A stretch of DNA of 64,000 bases from Lepidonotus clava (GCA_936440205.1 OW387139.1:33816378-33880377); one strand, 5' to 3'. Shown: positions 38,501-50,853, numbered from the stretch's first letter. Notes: generated from the letters alone by a model not told the origin. Program-made: numbers and translations.

Positions 38501-41134
38501 TGTCTAATAGATGCTACATTAATACAACATGAGTGGAGTAGGGCCTTTATAGAGAAGAAATTTATAGAAATATGACAGCGTCGATTGATCAGTTGAATGT
38601 AGTTTATGTTATATAAGAATCTATGACATTACACACATTAGTGGAGTTACATTAACAAAATTTATCACCATGCTATGGTTCCTTCCTACTTGGTCATATA
38701 TTTGATTTCAATTTACATAGTTCAAAACTGATGGAGTCACAATTAAATTTTGTTGTCTTTTATAAGCAATTTCAAGACAATATACACGTCCATACCCAGT
38801 TTAAAAAGTATTCTTTTCACCTCCAATACATAGGTCTCCAGGCCCACATGTGGACGGAGATGGTGAGAACCCGATCCCAGCTCCACCAGATGGTGTTTCC
38901 CCGACTCCTGGCGGCCGCCGAGAGAAGCTGGCACAGCGCCCCCTGGGAGGAGCTGTCCAATGGTAGAGGCAGGAGGGGTCGGGAGCGAGATGCGGACTGG
39001 ACCAAATTTGTTAATACTCTCGGATATCGGGAGTTAGGTCGTCTTGAAGAAATGGGCATAGAGTTTTACCTACCTCCGCCAGGGGCAGTGTGAGTGATTT
39101 CAATGAACCATTAACGTCTTAATTATATATGTATTTGACAATGTGCACGATAATCATAAGCCGTAATGGATGATCAGTATGTGCGCTAAATCTGGATATA
39201 AAAAAATCCACAATGTTTTACAACTACGACGGATCCCAAAATCACAAAGGTTCGGACAAAATAGGTTTACAGAAGGTGCTGGTTTTATTAAAGTCAGGTA
39301 GTAGTTGACCTTTCATATATGCTTTCCTTATACTTATAAATCCTGGATTCCTAAATAACCTTATTCTGCATGTAAAAAACGTTAACTTTTCCCATACATT
39401 TTTATTCAATTTTTAGTCCATGTAGATCAATGTGTATGCATCTAATGCCCTGTTTCCACCAAAACGACGAGATGAATTTGAACGATTTTTTCAACAGATC
39501 AATATAGACGACTTTATTGTTAGAAAAAGTCGTTCATCAGTGTAGTTGTAATTGGACGACTTTCTGTTTCCACCAAAAAGATCCTCAAACGATTTTACCA
39601 ACGATTTCACCAACGATTTCACCAACGATTTCACCAACGATTTCACCAATGATTTATTCAAACAATATTGTTATTTAACAAACATGGTTTAATTCATTAT
39701 GATTGCATATACGAGTTTTATTTTTCATCTCATAATCATTTTATTCTATCATATATTTGTTATTTATTGAATCGTCCAAAGATTTCTTGTTTCCACCAAA
39801 AGATGAATCCAAGATTTGTGTAGAAAGATCGTCCAACATTATTTAACATGTCAAATAATTTGTCTGTTGTCCTCTGGAGATTTTAGTCGTCCAACAAGGG
39901 CAAAAATCGTCCATAAAAATCGGTCGTTTGAACGATTTTTTGTTTCCACCAAGCGATTTCTTGGACGATTTAAAAATCGTCCCGACTTTTAGGTTGTTTT
40001 TGCAATCGTTCATAGAAAAATCTGTTGGTGGAAACAGGGCATTACATGCCAAAATCGCCGATAACATTTTGGAGCCTAAATTGTTACACAGTTTCTCAAG
40101 CTGACAAGACAATCAACTTGTTAAGATATTGTCCTTAATTCCATAAAATAGAAGAATTTTCAGTGAAACAATTTTTGAGTGCATTTCAAGGTGACAAACT
40201 GACAGTTGCGTTTCTTTTGGGAAAGGATACACTTTTTTTCCAAACAAACTTGTGGGCATTAAAATCGCCCTCTTTAAACCGGAAACAAAGTCAATGTCGA
40301 TGTATTTCCAAATCAAATGTTCAAGAAATGTATATAACTTCAGTTGGGATACTAATTGTTTACTATAATTGCGTTTCAGGAAAAAGGCGGGCTATATCAG
40401 TCTGAACTCCCACATCCCTGGTTTACCGATAGAGTTTAGTACTGACGGTGGCACCACCTGGAAGAAAGGAAAAAAAGCACCGGACGTAAAGAATTTACGT
40501 ATCAGGACAAGGTATGTGTCGTTGATTCATCAAGTTACTTGTATCTGAAAAAAAAAGTTTATTAGAAGGATAGAATCAAGCTAACACAATGAACTTGTAT
40601 TACTAAAAGACAGAAACCTTGTTTTTTCGGACTGGCCAGTCTTTCTGTTATTGCCAATGAATATTGTTATTGCTAATGAACATTTAATCTCTAGATCTAT
40701 GAGTGTCAAACATTAGTTTTTCAGTCATCTCAGAAAAGTTACATAAAAAGATTGTTGATTGATGTTTATAGATAACTGAATTGTGTTCACTTCTGTTATA
40801 CATATTAATAGACCCTTATGTACCTTTCCATAATATGTACTTATTACCTGCCTTGTAACTTCTGGAAAAAAATGATACATTGTGAAGTGTTTTTTGACAA
40901 AATACAAGCTAAAGGTTCATAGCTAGAAAGTCTATCCATAGCATCATTGCAAATCTTATTACCGGTATTCTATCATCTCAGTATGTTTTCCTTGGCCCTT
41001 TCTTCAAGCCCCCTCTCGTCTCTTAGCAGTGACATCTTTTCACATGAAAGGGAAATCAATACTCATCCGCATGCCATGTTTGTGCTTCCAGGTCTTATAC
41101 TTCCTCTCGGACAAGCAGGGTGATAGCGGTGTAA
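32580..41134 (+). CDS. Chitobiase-type beta-N-acetylhexosaminidase (GH20), 11 coding exons
   Basis: Removes terminal N-acetylglucosamine from chitin oligosaccharides or glycans by substrate-assisted catalysis. Exons: 32580-32706, 32926-33257, 33732-33899, 34604-34793, 35023-35459, 36191-36690, 37174-37393, 37961-38201, 38834-39089, 40380-40511, 41092-41134. All are GT-AG with matching phases and sum to 2646 bases (881 residues), close to the 885 of bacterial chitobiase. Residues 1-42 hold a basic stretch and a hydrophobic segment (about 18-37), probably a signal anchor. A CHB_HEX-like domain follows (about 50-205, GWAVYF), then the GH20 N-terminal fold (about 240-355, GGSCRGLYYAIQ). The catalytic barrel starts at GFMLDVARNFFP and includes HLHLSDDQAWRLDI, the DE pair in HIGGDE (D557-E558), QTWDD (W605) and QAHMWTE. 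The C-terminal Ig-like domain contains GLPIEFSTDGG. The ATG at 32580 is chosen because an acceptor lies 12 bases upstream. An active enzyme is expected; secreted or membrane-bound state is inferred. Confidence 0.95.
33989..34322. repeat. Two related intronic copies of a 35-40-bp motif
   Basis: Within GH20 intron 3, 33989-34028 and 34288-34322 share CTGGGTCG, then CAGCCACC and a tail ending in CCAGTG, with small differences. They could be parts of a dispersed repeat or an old duplication. Nothing more can be said. Confidence 0.4.
39445..40042. mobile_element. MITE in GH20 intron 9, ATGCCCTGTTTCCACCAA ends
   Basis: The 598-bp element has exact 18-bp terminal inverted repeats (ATGCCCTGTTTCCACCAA and its inverse). 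It is flanked by TA on each side, which suggests a TA target duplication. Inside, TTTCCACCAA-type motifs recur near 39570, 39789 and 39942, and a 12-bp tandem (CAACGATTTCAC, about five copies) runs at about 39586-39650. ATCGTCC / GGACGAT motifs recur on both strands. It carries no coding frame. A TA duplication is typical of Tc1/mariner-related elements, but the ends do not match a family I know. Confidence 0.85.
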
Positions 41135-41672
41135 GGAATTATCTGAATGCTGCCATGGCAATCTCGCCTCTCCGATCTCACGCCCAATCGGGCACAAATG
41201 TGACGTCATGTTATATAGCCTATATATTATTCTTTGAACAGATTCACGCCTTCCGTAGAGCAATCATAGGGGCCTATGGATGTATGTCTTTGCTGTACAT
41301 AAGTATTTTCATGCTGTGGGTGAATATTGATGAGGCTTCATATGGAAAGCTTGATAACAGAGTTATACTTGCAAAGTTGCACCAAATATAATTATCTTGC
41401 TTTAGATAATATGCGCCGATGTAAGCTGTGGGGCCTAGATAGAAACTAGAACGTGGTGCTTTTATAAAGAGAAATCTAGCAGATTTAATTTGTCGTACAA
41501 AATAGGTGTGTTATAATTGTTGACAACTGACGATGCGGGCATCATGTAACTTATCATACCAATCAAAAGTATTAGGTATAACGTATACCATATGATATGC
41601 ACCTGCCATGTATTGCGGAGAATTGTACAAATTCCTTTGTTTTTCTTACAATGATAACTAAAATCATTGACG

Positions 41673-41687
41673 AATAAATTGAATAAA
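41673..41687 (+). terminator. Poly(A) signals of the GH20 gene
   Basis: Two AATAAA hexamers (41673-41678 and 41682-41687) lie about 0.54 kb after the GH20 stop codon at 41132-41134. They are the first good polyadenylation signals downstream of that stop and probably set the end of the 3' untranslated region. Confidence 0.6.
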
Positions 41688-41699
41688 GAGTATTATACC

Positions 41700-44600
41700 T
41701 TATTGATTATAAATCATTCTCATACTTTCAATACCAACATAATCACTTAACCACAGACTGCCACGCTACTAACTCTATTGAATAACTGTAATTTCTTTGT
41801 TGGTTTTATCTCCTGAAAGAAAAGAATATAGTTTCATTATTTGAATACCGTTAGCAAGTACGATATCCTGGCCCTGAAAAAGGGAGACATTTAGACATTG
41901 TTTGAATTGCAAATCGTACAATAGTTACTGCCATGGTGATGATGGATACAAATACAAAAAAATGGCTTTTCATATTCGTAGCATCATTTAATATTTTCAA
42001 ACAGCTTTCATAAACATTTTAAGCGTCTCCAGAGAGCCATGCGGGTAAGGTTTACTTTACCTTATGTTTCCATTCAAGTTGTAATTGATGTTTTAAAATG
42101 GGCCAGGCACAAAGGGCATTGTAAGCGTAAATGGTGAAAAAAAAGTATTTGACATACAGAAACAATACACCGCTTATAAAATTGAGGGCATTGTGTATAT
42201 CAGATATGATAATATCATACTATCATGAACGTTTGACTTCATGAAGAATATAGAACATCATTCTATAATATCAGTCAACATTAATTTTAAAGATCATTGG
42301 CACTTATACAATTTCAAAATATCTTGTACCCTATATACAAATTAAGTGAAGTCTTCTAGTATAAACACCACCATCAATCTTATATTATAGACCTGTATCT
42401 GTGCTGTCTGACAGTTAGCCCGAGACAAAATAAATCACCTATCGCCTCCTCTCTTTGAAGCCGAAGTGTGTCACATTTTTACTGAAGAAATTTGAACTAA
42501 AAACGAAAAGTAAATATGTCACCCTGCAAGAATGGCCAAGAAAACATCTTCATGTGTCAGGGGGTCTACATTTTAAGTATATGGTAGCCAGCTAATGTAT
42601 GCCTTTCGTTCCGCATGGCTTCTCATGTTTGCCTGAGTAAGGTTTTGCTTTTAAAATCTAATCGTGTATGCCCCACCAGGATCACGTATAATGTTTACCA
42701 ATGATCTTTATAGTTTACCTATATCTATAGACAGTGCCCACACTAAAATCACCGAAAAACGCCCAGCACATGCAATATGTGTGTCTTAACATAAATCAAT
42801 AAATTCACCTAGTATAAAAAGAAATGATAAAACAAACATTTACCAATTACTATGCTCTTAACCCACTAGCCCCCACGCATGATGTCCTAGCTGGACGTTG
42901 GTGGATTTGTTGATCTATTTAACATCTTGGGACTAGATCTGATTTGACTGAGCAAGGGATCCATTTTATTATCAGGATGGTAGAAGTGGTATCCCTCGCT
43001 GTGTAATATTTAGCACCAAACTGCAAAAGGTTTTGAATCTGATCCACCACAGGGAGCGGAGACATAATATCGAAAACAACATTCACTCATATTTCATTGT
43101 TTAACCAATGGACATCTCCACTACAGATTAGAATCTTTTGTCACTGGCTGCATACCAAGCGATCCTTTCAGTTGAGTCCCAACAGCCTTCGAAGTCAGTC
43201 ACTAAATTCCATATAGTTATTTATTATTAGATACCATTTGAAATGCTTCTCGCATGGCCTCCGCCTTTCAGAATGTCATTACAATGCAGCCACATGATAT
43301 CTTTAACAAAAGAAATGTATTCTATGCCTCTAGTCACATGTACCAACGTCTTCCTACATCAGAATGAGCCTTTGATAAAAGGACCTACAATGAGATCGTA
43401 TAGTCTTACATAGATTCACTGTGGGAGGGAACTATTGTTACTTGAGATACTAGCAGACAATCTCAAAAGGCATTTAGATTTATTTGGGAAGTTTCCCTAA
43501 GTCATTTGACATACATTCACACATTTTTGTCTGTGAAAAACTGCCTCCACATTATTTGCACACTTTTACATTGTTTGGTCAATGATGCAATTTCCATTTT
43601 GTTTTCTTTTTGTTGTATCCAAGTATGAGAGTGCTGGAAAGGAGGATTATGAGGATAATAAGTTAAGGTTCTCATCAAAATATTAATAAACCTTTGCACG
43701 ATTTGCAGAGGAAACACGTGTATAGAAACACCACTAAAGTTCGAACTGATAATACGAACTATAAACACGTTTTCCGAGCAGTCTGATAAGCTTGTTTGTC
43801 TATTTCACATATTCGTGCACGGATATGTGTGCATGTAGAAGAACGTTTACGTGATACTGTAAGAGTGTACAAGCTTTTGAGGAAGCTTTCACTTGAAATG
43901 TTATTGTAGCTCACGACAGATGGGAATAGACTAATTTATGATCATTCTGAATAGGTACTCCGCATGATATTGCTAGTATCCAGTTATGAATATCTTTGAT
44001 TAGTTCCAATCTAGGCTAAAATTAGTAACTGCCGAGTTGTTATAAAAGAGAAGCCTCCTTCCCGTCTTTCTGGGAAAATGAAATTGAGAGAAATAAGAAT
44101 AACAATGAGAATAATTGATTACATTCCAATGGTTTTCTTTGTCCCAGTGTTTTAATCTGGCCCCGAGAGGAGGCAAAACATCCCATTAGCCTCAGTTCAA
44201 CTTCAGCGCATTTATTTCCAATAAATCAAACTCCTCAGACACCACCTCTTATTGCGCTTGTTGTTAGCAGCATAAGATCAATATACAGCCAGTAGGGCCT
44301 CAGAATTGGTGCCAGAAACCTTTACATGCATAATAAGAACGCCAAATTCTAGTAAAGGCAATACGACCGCCAATGCTTACCGGATGTGACGTCAGAGAAA
44401 GGGCCCTACCGCGGTGCCATAAATCAGGTTGTCGTAAACGCTGGAGTGATTGGGATCCAAACGGCGAGCTTGGCCCGACTGGTCCACACCCGATCGGTTG
44501 GCAGGGCGCTGGGGCGGCGGGTGTGGGATACAGAGGTCAGATAGTACTCATGGATCCCATCACCTGCCTGCAGCTTCACTTGACATGAGGTAGGGGATGG

Positions 44601-46586
44601 CAATTACATATCAGGAAGGGTATAATACAAAATACCGGGGGGACAAAAACACAAATATTCGGTGTTAAAATTATTTCAGATGTATAGGCCTATTTGAAAA
44701 GCGGTAGATATTGCCTTGGAGGTGTAATAAAAAGATAACAGGTAGTTGCAGAATGAGATTTCGGTGACAAAATCAGGATGCTTGTTTTGGCCGTAACCTT
44801 ATGATAGAAATTATGTTTTCACAGAAAGGGTTAGCAAGAAAACATGATACCACAGACGCTAACCCAAAAGAGACATCCTTTTAGCCCCTGGGTTTACATA
44901 CAGGAGTAGGACTGAGATGAGTAAAACCCATTCATTGGAGATAAACCAGTAGAATATGCAGGCTGGAATATGCATGTAAAGGCTAAACAGGTTCTGAGTC
45001 TCCTCCTCCTCCCCATAAATAACGTCCTTCCCTGGAGGCTGCACGGTGAGAGGACTGGTTCCCAGGTAAACAAACGAGCAGTGGGCCCGCCTGGAGGCCC
45101 CCTGACACCCGACCGGCGCGGATCACTGGTCGGGATGTTGGGATGTTGGGCGGCGGATCCCACTCTAGGGAGGGAGGTACAGGGGTGGTAGGGGGTCGGT
45201 GGTAAAGGGCACGCCAGAGGGATGATTCATGTTATGGGACGGGCATGTAATATCACGCCCAGCACGCAGATATCACGTAGCGTGTAATGTATGATTGATG
45301 TACGCCTACATTATTGTGAGTGTGTATATTCGGGTCGTTCAATTTTTTGCGTAAACGCCTTCCAGTTTGATAAATATTTGCGAGAATATACAGATAATGC
45401 AAGTATCTTACTCAATTTCATTCTCTCACATACTCATCTTCCATTAATTCCACCACAATCTATGTATGCGAAATTATCGACATTCACAATATTACGTGAC
45501 CACCCGAAACTATATACCTTTGCTACTAAGCAGGGGTAGACACAAATCAAGTTCAGACGTTTCTCCTTTTTATAACCATCTCCAACCCCGAACTTACTCA
45601 TACAGCATGCACCATCCTCCGCTGACGCGTCCACCGACAGTTATTGTATAGGTTATCACAGTAATGTCAAATTAGGTTCGTGTCCATCAATTTTTCTGTT
45701 TTCTTAGACAATATGTGCTAGTACTTTCGATAGCAACTTAACAACTATACTGTATTTGAACCGAACTTGTTGTCATTGGTTATGCATATATATGCCCCAT
45801 AAGTCATTCCCTTTCTCTATACATGTGTCTGCGTTCTGTTTTGGAATTATACATATAAGTTATTAGCTACGCTAATCATTACATGCACGTATCATTGGAA
45901 CAGACAGAGAGAAGGCTTTCATAAAAAAAACTCCAAAGAATACCTAAACCATCTACATTTGTACGCTTGAAAAAGTTCTATTCGTTGCAAACAAACATCA
46001 AACTCACTTGCTGTTTGTCAAGGGAGTATATTCGTCACCAAAGCACACTCTCCGTTGCTCAATAAGATCCCAGTGATCAGATCCGGAAGAAAAATGATCT
46101 GAAGGAGAAGATCCGAGTTGATGACGGGCGCGTGAGGTCAGGGTATGTGGCGTGAGAGTCTCCTCAGGCTGTGTGACTGGGTCTCTGTCTGCCCCGGTTT
46201 CAGTTATCACGGAGCGAACCGAGGAAGTGTTTGTCTACGTTTTACCGACACTGGAGACGGCAGGTCCTTGAGTACACTCACCAGGTAATATATAGGGAGC
46301 ATAAAACGCTTAAGTAACGGCATAAAACGTCTGATGCTATATCCATATTCTACCTCTTAGTACTTATTTGAATGACCAGTTCTATGTTACTTTGGTGTGC
46401 TGTCTTCATTGTGCATTGAAGTATAATTTTCTTTGTTTTACCTGATTACCTATATAGATGTCAGTCAATTGTACTATAAAAACTAGTTTTCCTTTGATTG
46501 GCTTTCAACAGAAATTGTTTTCAAAATACAAATATTTTCTCTATTTACATGCCATTCCTGCTTCTATATACAGGGAACATAACGTG
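41700..46586. other. No gene seen; includes a GC-rich patch
   Basis: A+T-rich apart from about 44360-44590 and 45030-45200, which are rich in G+C and CpG. The first patch holds a perfect CRE core (TGACGTCA, about 44386). Open frames there (71 and 89 codons) show no domain. A minus-strand frame at 46008-46230 ends at a GTGAGT donor and could be a coding exon, but it has no good acceptor or start and is not called. Confidence 0.45.
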
Positions 46587-46600
46587 AGTAGTATCCTTTT

Positions 46601-47050
46601 TGGTCGAGTTCAACACATCGAGCAGAAAATAGGGTCGAGTTCGACACATCGAGCAGAAAATAGGGTTGAGTTCAGCACATCGAGCGAAATTTAGGTCTTG
46701 TTCGACACAATTAATGCTTGAGTCAATGGTAGAATGTGCCGGTCTTGTTCAACTCATCGAGCAGAAATAGGGTCGAGTTCAACACATCGAGCAGAAAATA
46801 GGGTTGAGTTCAACACATCGAGCGAAATTTTAGGTCTTGTTCGACACATTTAATGCTTGAGTCAATGGTAGAATGTGTTGGTCTTGTTCAACTCATCGAC
46901 TAGATTTCAGGTCGAGTTCAGCACATCGAGCGAAAATTTAGGTCTTGTTCAACACACGAGTGAAATTTTAGGTCTTGTTCGACACATCGAGCGAAATTTA
47001 AGGTCTTGTTCGACACATCGAGCGAAATTTAAGGTCTTGTCTGATTCATA
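46601..47050. repeat. Subterminal tandem repeats of the Polinton-type element
   Basis: About thirteen degenerate units of roughly 28-33 bp share the core GTTC(A/G)ACACATCGAGC followed by an A/T-rich spacer. A longer unit of about 140 bp, which includes GTCAATGGTAGAATGTG, is repeated twice (near 46724 and 46861). Such repeats near the ends are common in Polintons. The spacers are themselves repetitive, so this is not a CRISPR array. Confidence 0.85.
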
Positions 47051-48540
47051 AGTTTGAATGGAATAATGTGTTGTTCGATTCAGGTCTTGTTTCATTCAAA
47101 TGTAGTTTCAAATATGTGGTTGCCATCTAGTGAAATGTTAGCGAATTATTAGTTTAAACTGCCATCTATTGGATTGTTATAGAGTTGCTTGTAAATGAAT
47201 TTAAATAACGTGATTGTTAATGAAGCATATAATATTAAATAGTTTGGTGATTGGTTTTGGTGATTATATTTAGAGGTTAAGAATCATATATAATTCATTA
47301 GTAGATATATTTAAAATGGTTTATATAGAGTTTTGGTGTTGTTTGTTTTTATAGATTGGTATAATCTATGTATCGTATTAATGTTTTATTTGTATTGTTT
47401 TTGAAAATAAAACTGTTATGTGAACATAATATGAGTTGATTAATATGTTATTTTTAGATTTAAAAGTATTGATATTGAATCTTTTGTTTTAATATGAAAA
47501 TGGTATTGACCTAGATAATATAAGGAAATCGTTGTGACAGCGTATAACATTTGTTGTTGTGTTTTTATTATTGAGGGTCTAGATTCTATAAATTGACGTG
47601 ATAGTGCTACTTATCAGAATTCTGTTCCACTGGAGTAATGAGTTGCTCTTAATGACCTTCTGTTTAATGATTATATTATCATTTAGAGATTTAGTTTCAA
47701 TGGTTAATCTTAAGAGAGTTTATGTTGGCTATTGAGGGTTTGGTCTAATTTGCAAATTGTGATTTTCATTAAATATAGGTTAAGAATAGCGTTTTGGAAG
47801 ATTATTTCTGGAGTTTCAGGATTAGATTGGTAGGTAAAATGTATTTTATTTTGAATTTTGAATTTTTATCAATTTGAATATGATTTCTTTTATGTGTTTT
47901 TAATTATAGTTTCTTTTATAGGTTTATTGAAGACTGATCGTCGAGGGACGAAACTTCTTTTGACTTTGGTAAGGTGGTATTTCAAAACTATTAATTTCGT
48001 AATCTAGATTTTCGATGTTGAAACTTAAAGATTTCCAAATTTGTATTGGTATTTGCGTAATTGTTTCTGAGCTTGATTCTTAGTACGTTGGGTGGACGTC
48101 GAACCAACGCCTCTCTTAAAAATGTAATGTTTTGTTATAGCAGGTAATAATTCTTCTTCTTATTTGTCTTCGGTCCTGTTTCAGCGTAGATCTGTTTGAG
48201 GTACTGAAAGGTATTTTATTCAATAAGCCTTTTACTTTGAAAGTATTATGATGTTTTGAAAGGTATTATTGAATTTTTATTAAATTATTAGTAGAGTTTA
48301 GTTTCTTTTTGAAATAGGTTTGATGTAATCTTATTTAAGAAAAATGCATAATATTGTTTGTCATAATATTTTTGACTGAATTTTGTTAGATTATTTTGTG
48401 AAATGTAAATGGAATATAAAGTTTGGAATTTTAAAATTATTGTTTGATTTTGCTTGAAAATTCGGTATTTCATAATCTTTCATAATCCTTTCAGTTCCTC
48501 TGTTCCTTTGGAATGTTTGAACGTATTGTGAACGTACTTG
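47051..48540. other. Non-coding left arm of the element
   Basis: A T-rich stretch between the subterminal repeats and the first promoter. No coding frame is supported. It may be part of a long terminal inverted repeat, which can only be tested with the right end of the element. Confidence 0.5.
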
Positions 48541-48550
48541 CTGGAATTTG

Positions 48551-48801
48551 ATTGGCTGATATTTTGGGACGTGGTATAAATAGTTACGTAGGTATAAATG
48601 GTTGCGTCACAGGGGTTGTTCGCTGTCGTAATCTGAATCTTCTGATGGGATAAGTCGAAGATCTCTAGTGCGGATTCATAGGATAATTCAAACAGTACCA
48701 AGGCAATTATACAGAGAACAATTGAACTTTATTGGATAATCAGTACTTGGATATTTCTTCGAGACTCTTCTTCGTTACAACACCGATAATACGAGGCTAA
48801 G
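48551..48801 (+). promoter_or_regulatory. TATA/CCAAT promoter and spliced leader exon of the element
   Basis: ATTGG (inverted CCAAT, 48551-48555) is followed by TATAAATAG (48575-48583) and TATAAATG (48593-48600). A leader then ends in AAG before a consensus GTAAGT donor at 48802. This layout predicts a transcript starting near 48605 or 48625. Its first exon would be non-coding, and acceptors such as the one ending at about 51209 could join it to the rightward genes. The minus-strand glycoprotein gene would lie inside that intron. Inferred from motifs only. Confidence 0.4.
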
Positions 48802-48991
48802 GTAAGTTGAAAGTTTTATATTTGATTTTAATAGATATATTGGTTATGCATTTTCAGATATAATGTTAGGATAAGTATTCTTGGATATTATAGGTTCAGA
48901 TTATTTGTTTGTTTGTTATATAATAGATGAAGTTTAATTAAAAGGTCAGTTGTATATTCGATGAAGCTTTGTTTGTTTAGTAGTTCAAGAT

Positions 48992-50853
48992 TTAAAGAGT
49001 TGTTTGGATCGTTGGGAGTTCAAGGGGATCATCAGAGAGTTCAATGGTTTCGGGGGGTAGTAAGCGGGGAGTGCGAGGTCTATAGTATTGTCGGTTCTTT
49101 ATTTTTCTAAGTCTGTGGATGGTGCATGATAGAAGCGTTATTAGGATGATGAGAATTGAGCATAGAGTTCCGCCAGCAATTTTTAAGATCAGTGATTTAG
49201 TTGGAGATTGGGTGATAGCCTGAGGGGTACCTGAAGGTGTGGAGTTTAGAGAGAGAGGCTTACTGGTAGATAGTACTGCCGAGGCGGCTGTTGAAGGCTT
49301 GGGGATTGTTTTTTTGATTGTGATAGGTGTGGGATTTGTTGGATTTGGTGTTGGAGAGATGGTTGGTGTTTTGTTTGGAAGAGTCGGTGGCAGGATCATT
49401 GGTGTTTGAAGGGTTGAGGCTGGCTTAGAAGAGGTTGCTGGTGTTAAGGGGTTTGGAGATGGTAGTGGTTTAGGGGGAGACGGTTGTGGTCTAGGTATGG
49501 GTACAGGTGTTTGAAGGTTTGGCGACGATCGTGGTTTAGGCAGGTCTGTTTGAAGGGCTGGTTTAGGCAGAGTGGTAGGTGTTTGAAGCCGAGGCGGCGA
49601 ACGTGGTTTAGGCAGGACTGTTTGAAGGACTGGTTTAGGCAGAGTGGTAGGTGTTTGAAGGCTAGGCGACGGCAGTGGTTTAGGTAGGGCTGTCTGAAGG
49701 GTTGGAGATGGTTGAGACGCTGGTGTTTGGAGGCTTAACGATGGCAGTGGTTTTGACTGGGTCGTAGGTGATAACGTTGGTGCTTGAAGTGTAGGTGATG
49801 GTTTAGGTGGAGCCGTAGGCCATGTCAGTAGTTTAGGCGAGGTCGTTGTTGTTGTTAGAAAGGTAGGTGGCGGCAGTGGTTTTGGTAGAACTGTTGGTGC
49901 CGGAAGAGTTGGTGCTGGAAGAGTTGATTTTCTGAAATAAAGAATTAGTTTGGTCGAATTTAGCTGAAATTATGTTAGTTGGAAGTACGTTGTAGCTAAT
50001 AAATAGTTGAAATTATTATGTGATTATCATAGTGGTGTGGTCAGAAAAATATGTATTCCAACAGTTAAACTTTTTATGGGAATTTTAAAATCTGAAATTC
50101 AATGTGCCATTTATAAACATTTTCTGCTTCTTTATTACGTCATTTATTATTTCAATGTGCTTAGGATGCATAACACGTCCTTAACCTGATCACTAGGTGG
50201 TAGTTTTGGTTATAGGCCTATAGCTGAAATTACGTTGTGATAGGCGGGTTGATGAGCAATGTGGTCTGGTAAGATGACGAGGGGTAAGTGACTTGAATCT
50301 TAGGAGGGATTTCTTGATCATTTTTTGAGTATTAAGGCAGGTAGGGTTTGCGGAAGTTATAGGTTTGATGAGTTTAGTGGTAGTTTATAATTATGAAAGT
50401 TTGTAATTATGAAATTCAGGCTTGTATAGGGTTGGGAGCCTCAAGTAGTTTCATTAGTGTTCGTAATTTGACTAAGCGTTTAGTTACAATTTAAGTATTG
50501 ATTCATTCTTACATTTAGCATAAGTTTATGAGTTTGGAAATTAGATTGATTTAAGTAATAACTTACGTGCATATTCCGGATTCACATTTGTACTCTTTTT
50601 CGTTGACGGTCATTGTCGTGAGAAAGGGAAACGCCGCAAGATCGTAGTTCAGTTGAGAATTTGATGGGTCGGCCGTTTCCAATTTCAGTAGTTCTGCTTG
50701 GATTGTTTCAATCGATAGATGTGTTGGAATGCAACTGCATTCTAAAATTCCTGGTTCTGTAATGGTCTCACAGTTGTTTTGTACAGTGCACGTGGTGCAT
50801 ATTTTCGTACAAATCATTAAGAAAACTAGGCTTATAAGAAGAATTTTCGTCAT
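48992..50853 (-). CDS. Mucin-like type I membrane protein, two exons, in the element
   Basis: Exon 1 (50567-50853) encodes a hydrophobic signal peptide (MTKILLISLVFLMICTKIC) and a small Cys-rich ectodomain with about eight Cys. It ends at a GTAAGT donor. Exon 2 (48992-49931) follows a TTATTTCAG acceptor in matching phase. It encodes a long Pro/Thr/Ser/Leu-rich stalk built on repeats like LPKPxLQTPTT, then a hydrophobic segment (about ILKIAGGTLCSILIILITLL), a basic stop-transfer stretch and a short acidic tail. The stalk should be heavily O-glycosylated. It is the only gene seen on the minus strand of the element. Its role is unknown; a surface or attachment glycoprotein, or a captured host gene, are both possible. 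I do not recognise a family. Confidence 0.7.

Noticed and set aside
46601-47050. CRISPR-like array
   Set aside because: The units are degenerate and the spacers are repetitive, in an animal genome next to a Polinton-type terminus.
49484-49687. Plus-strand Trp/Arg-rich frame
   Set aside because: It is the antisense of the Pro/Thr stalk repeats of the minus-strand membrane protein.
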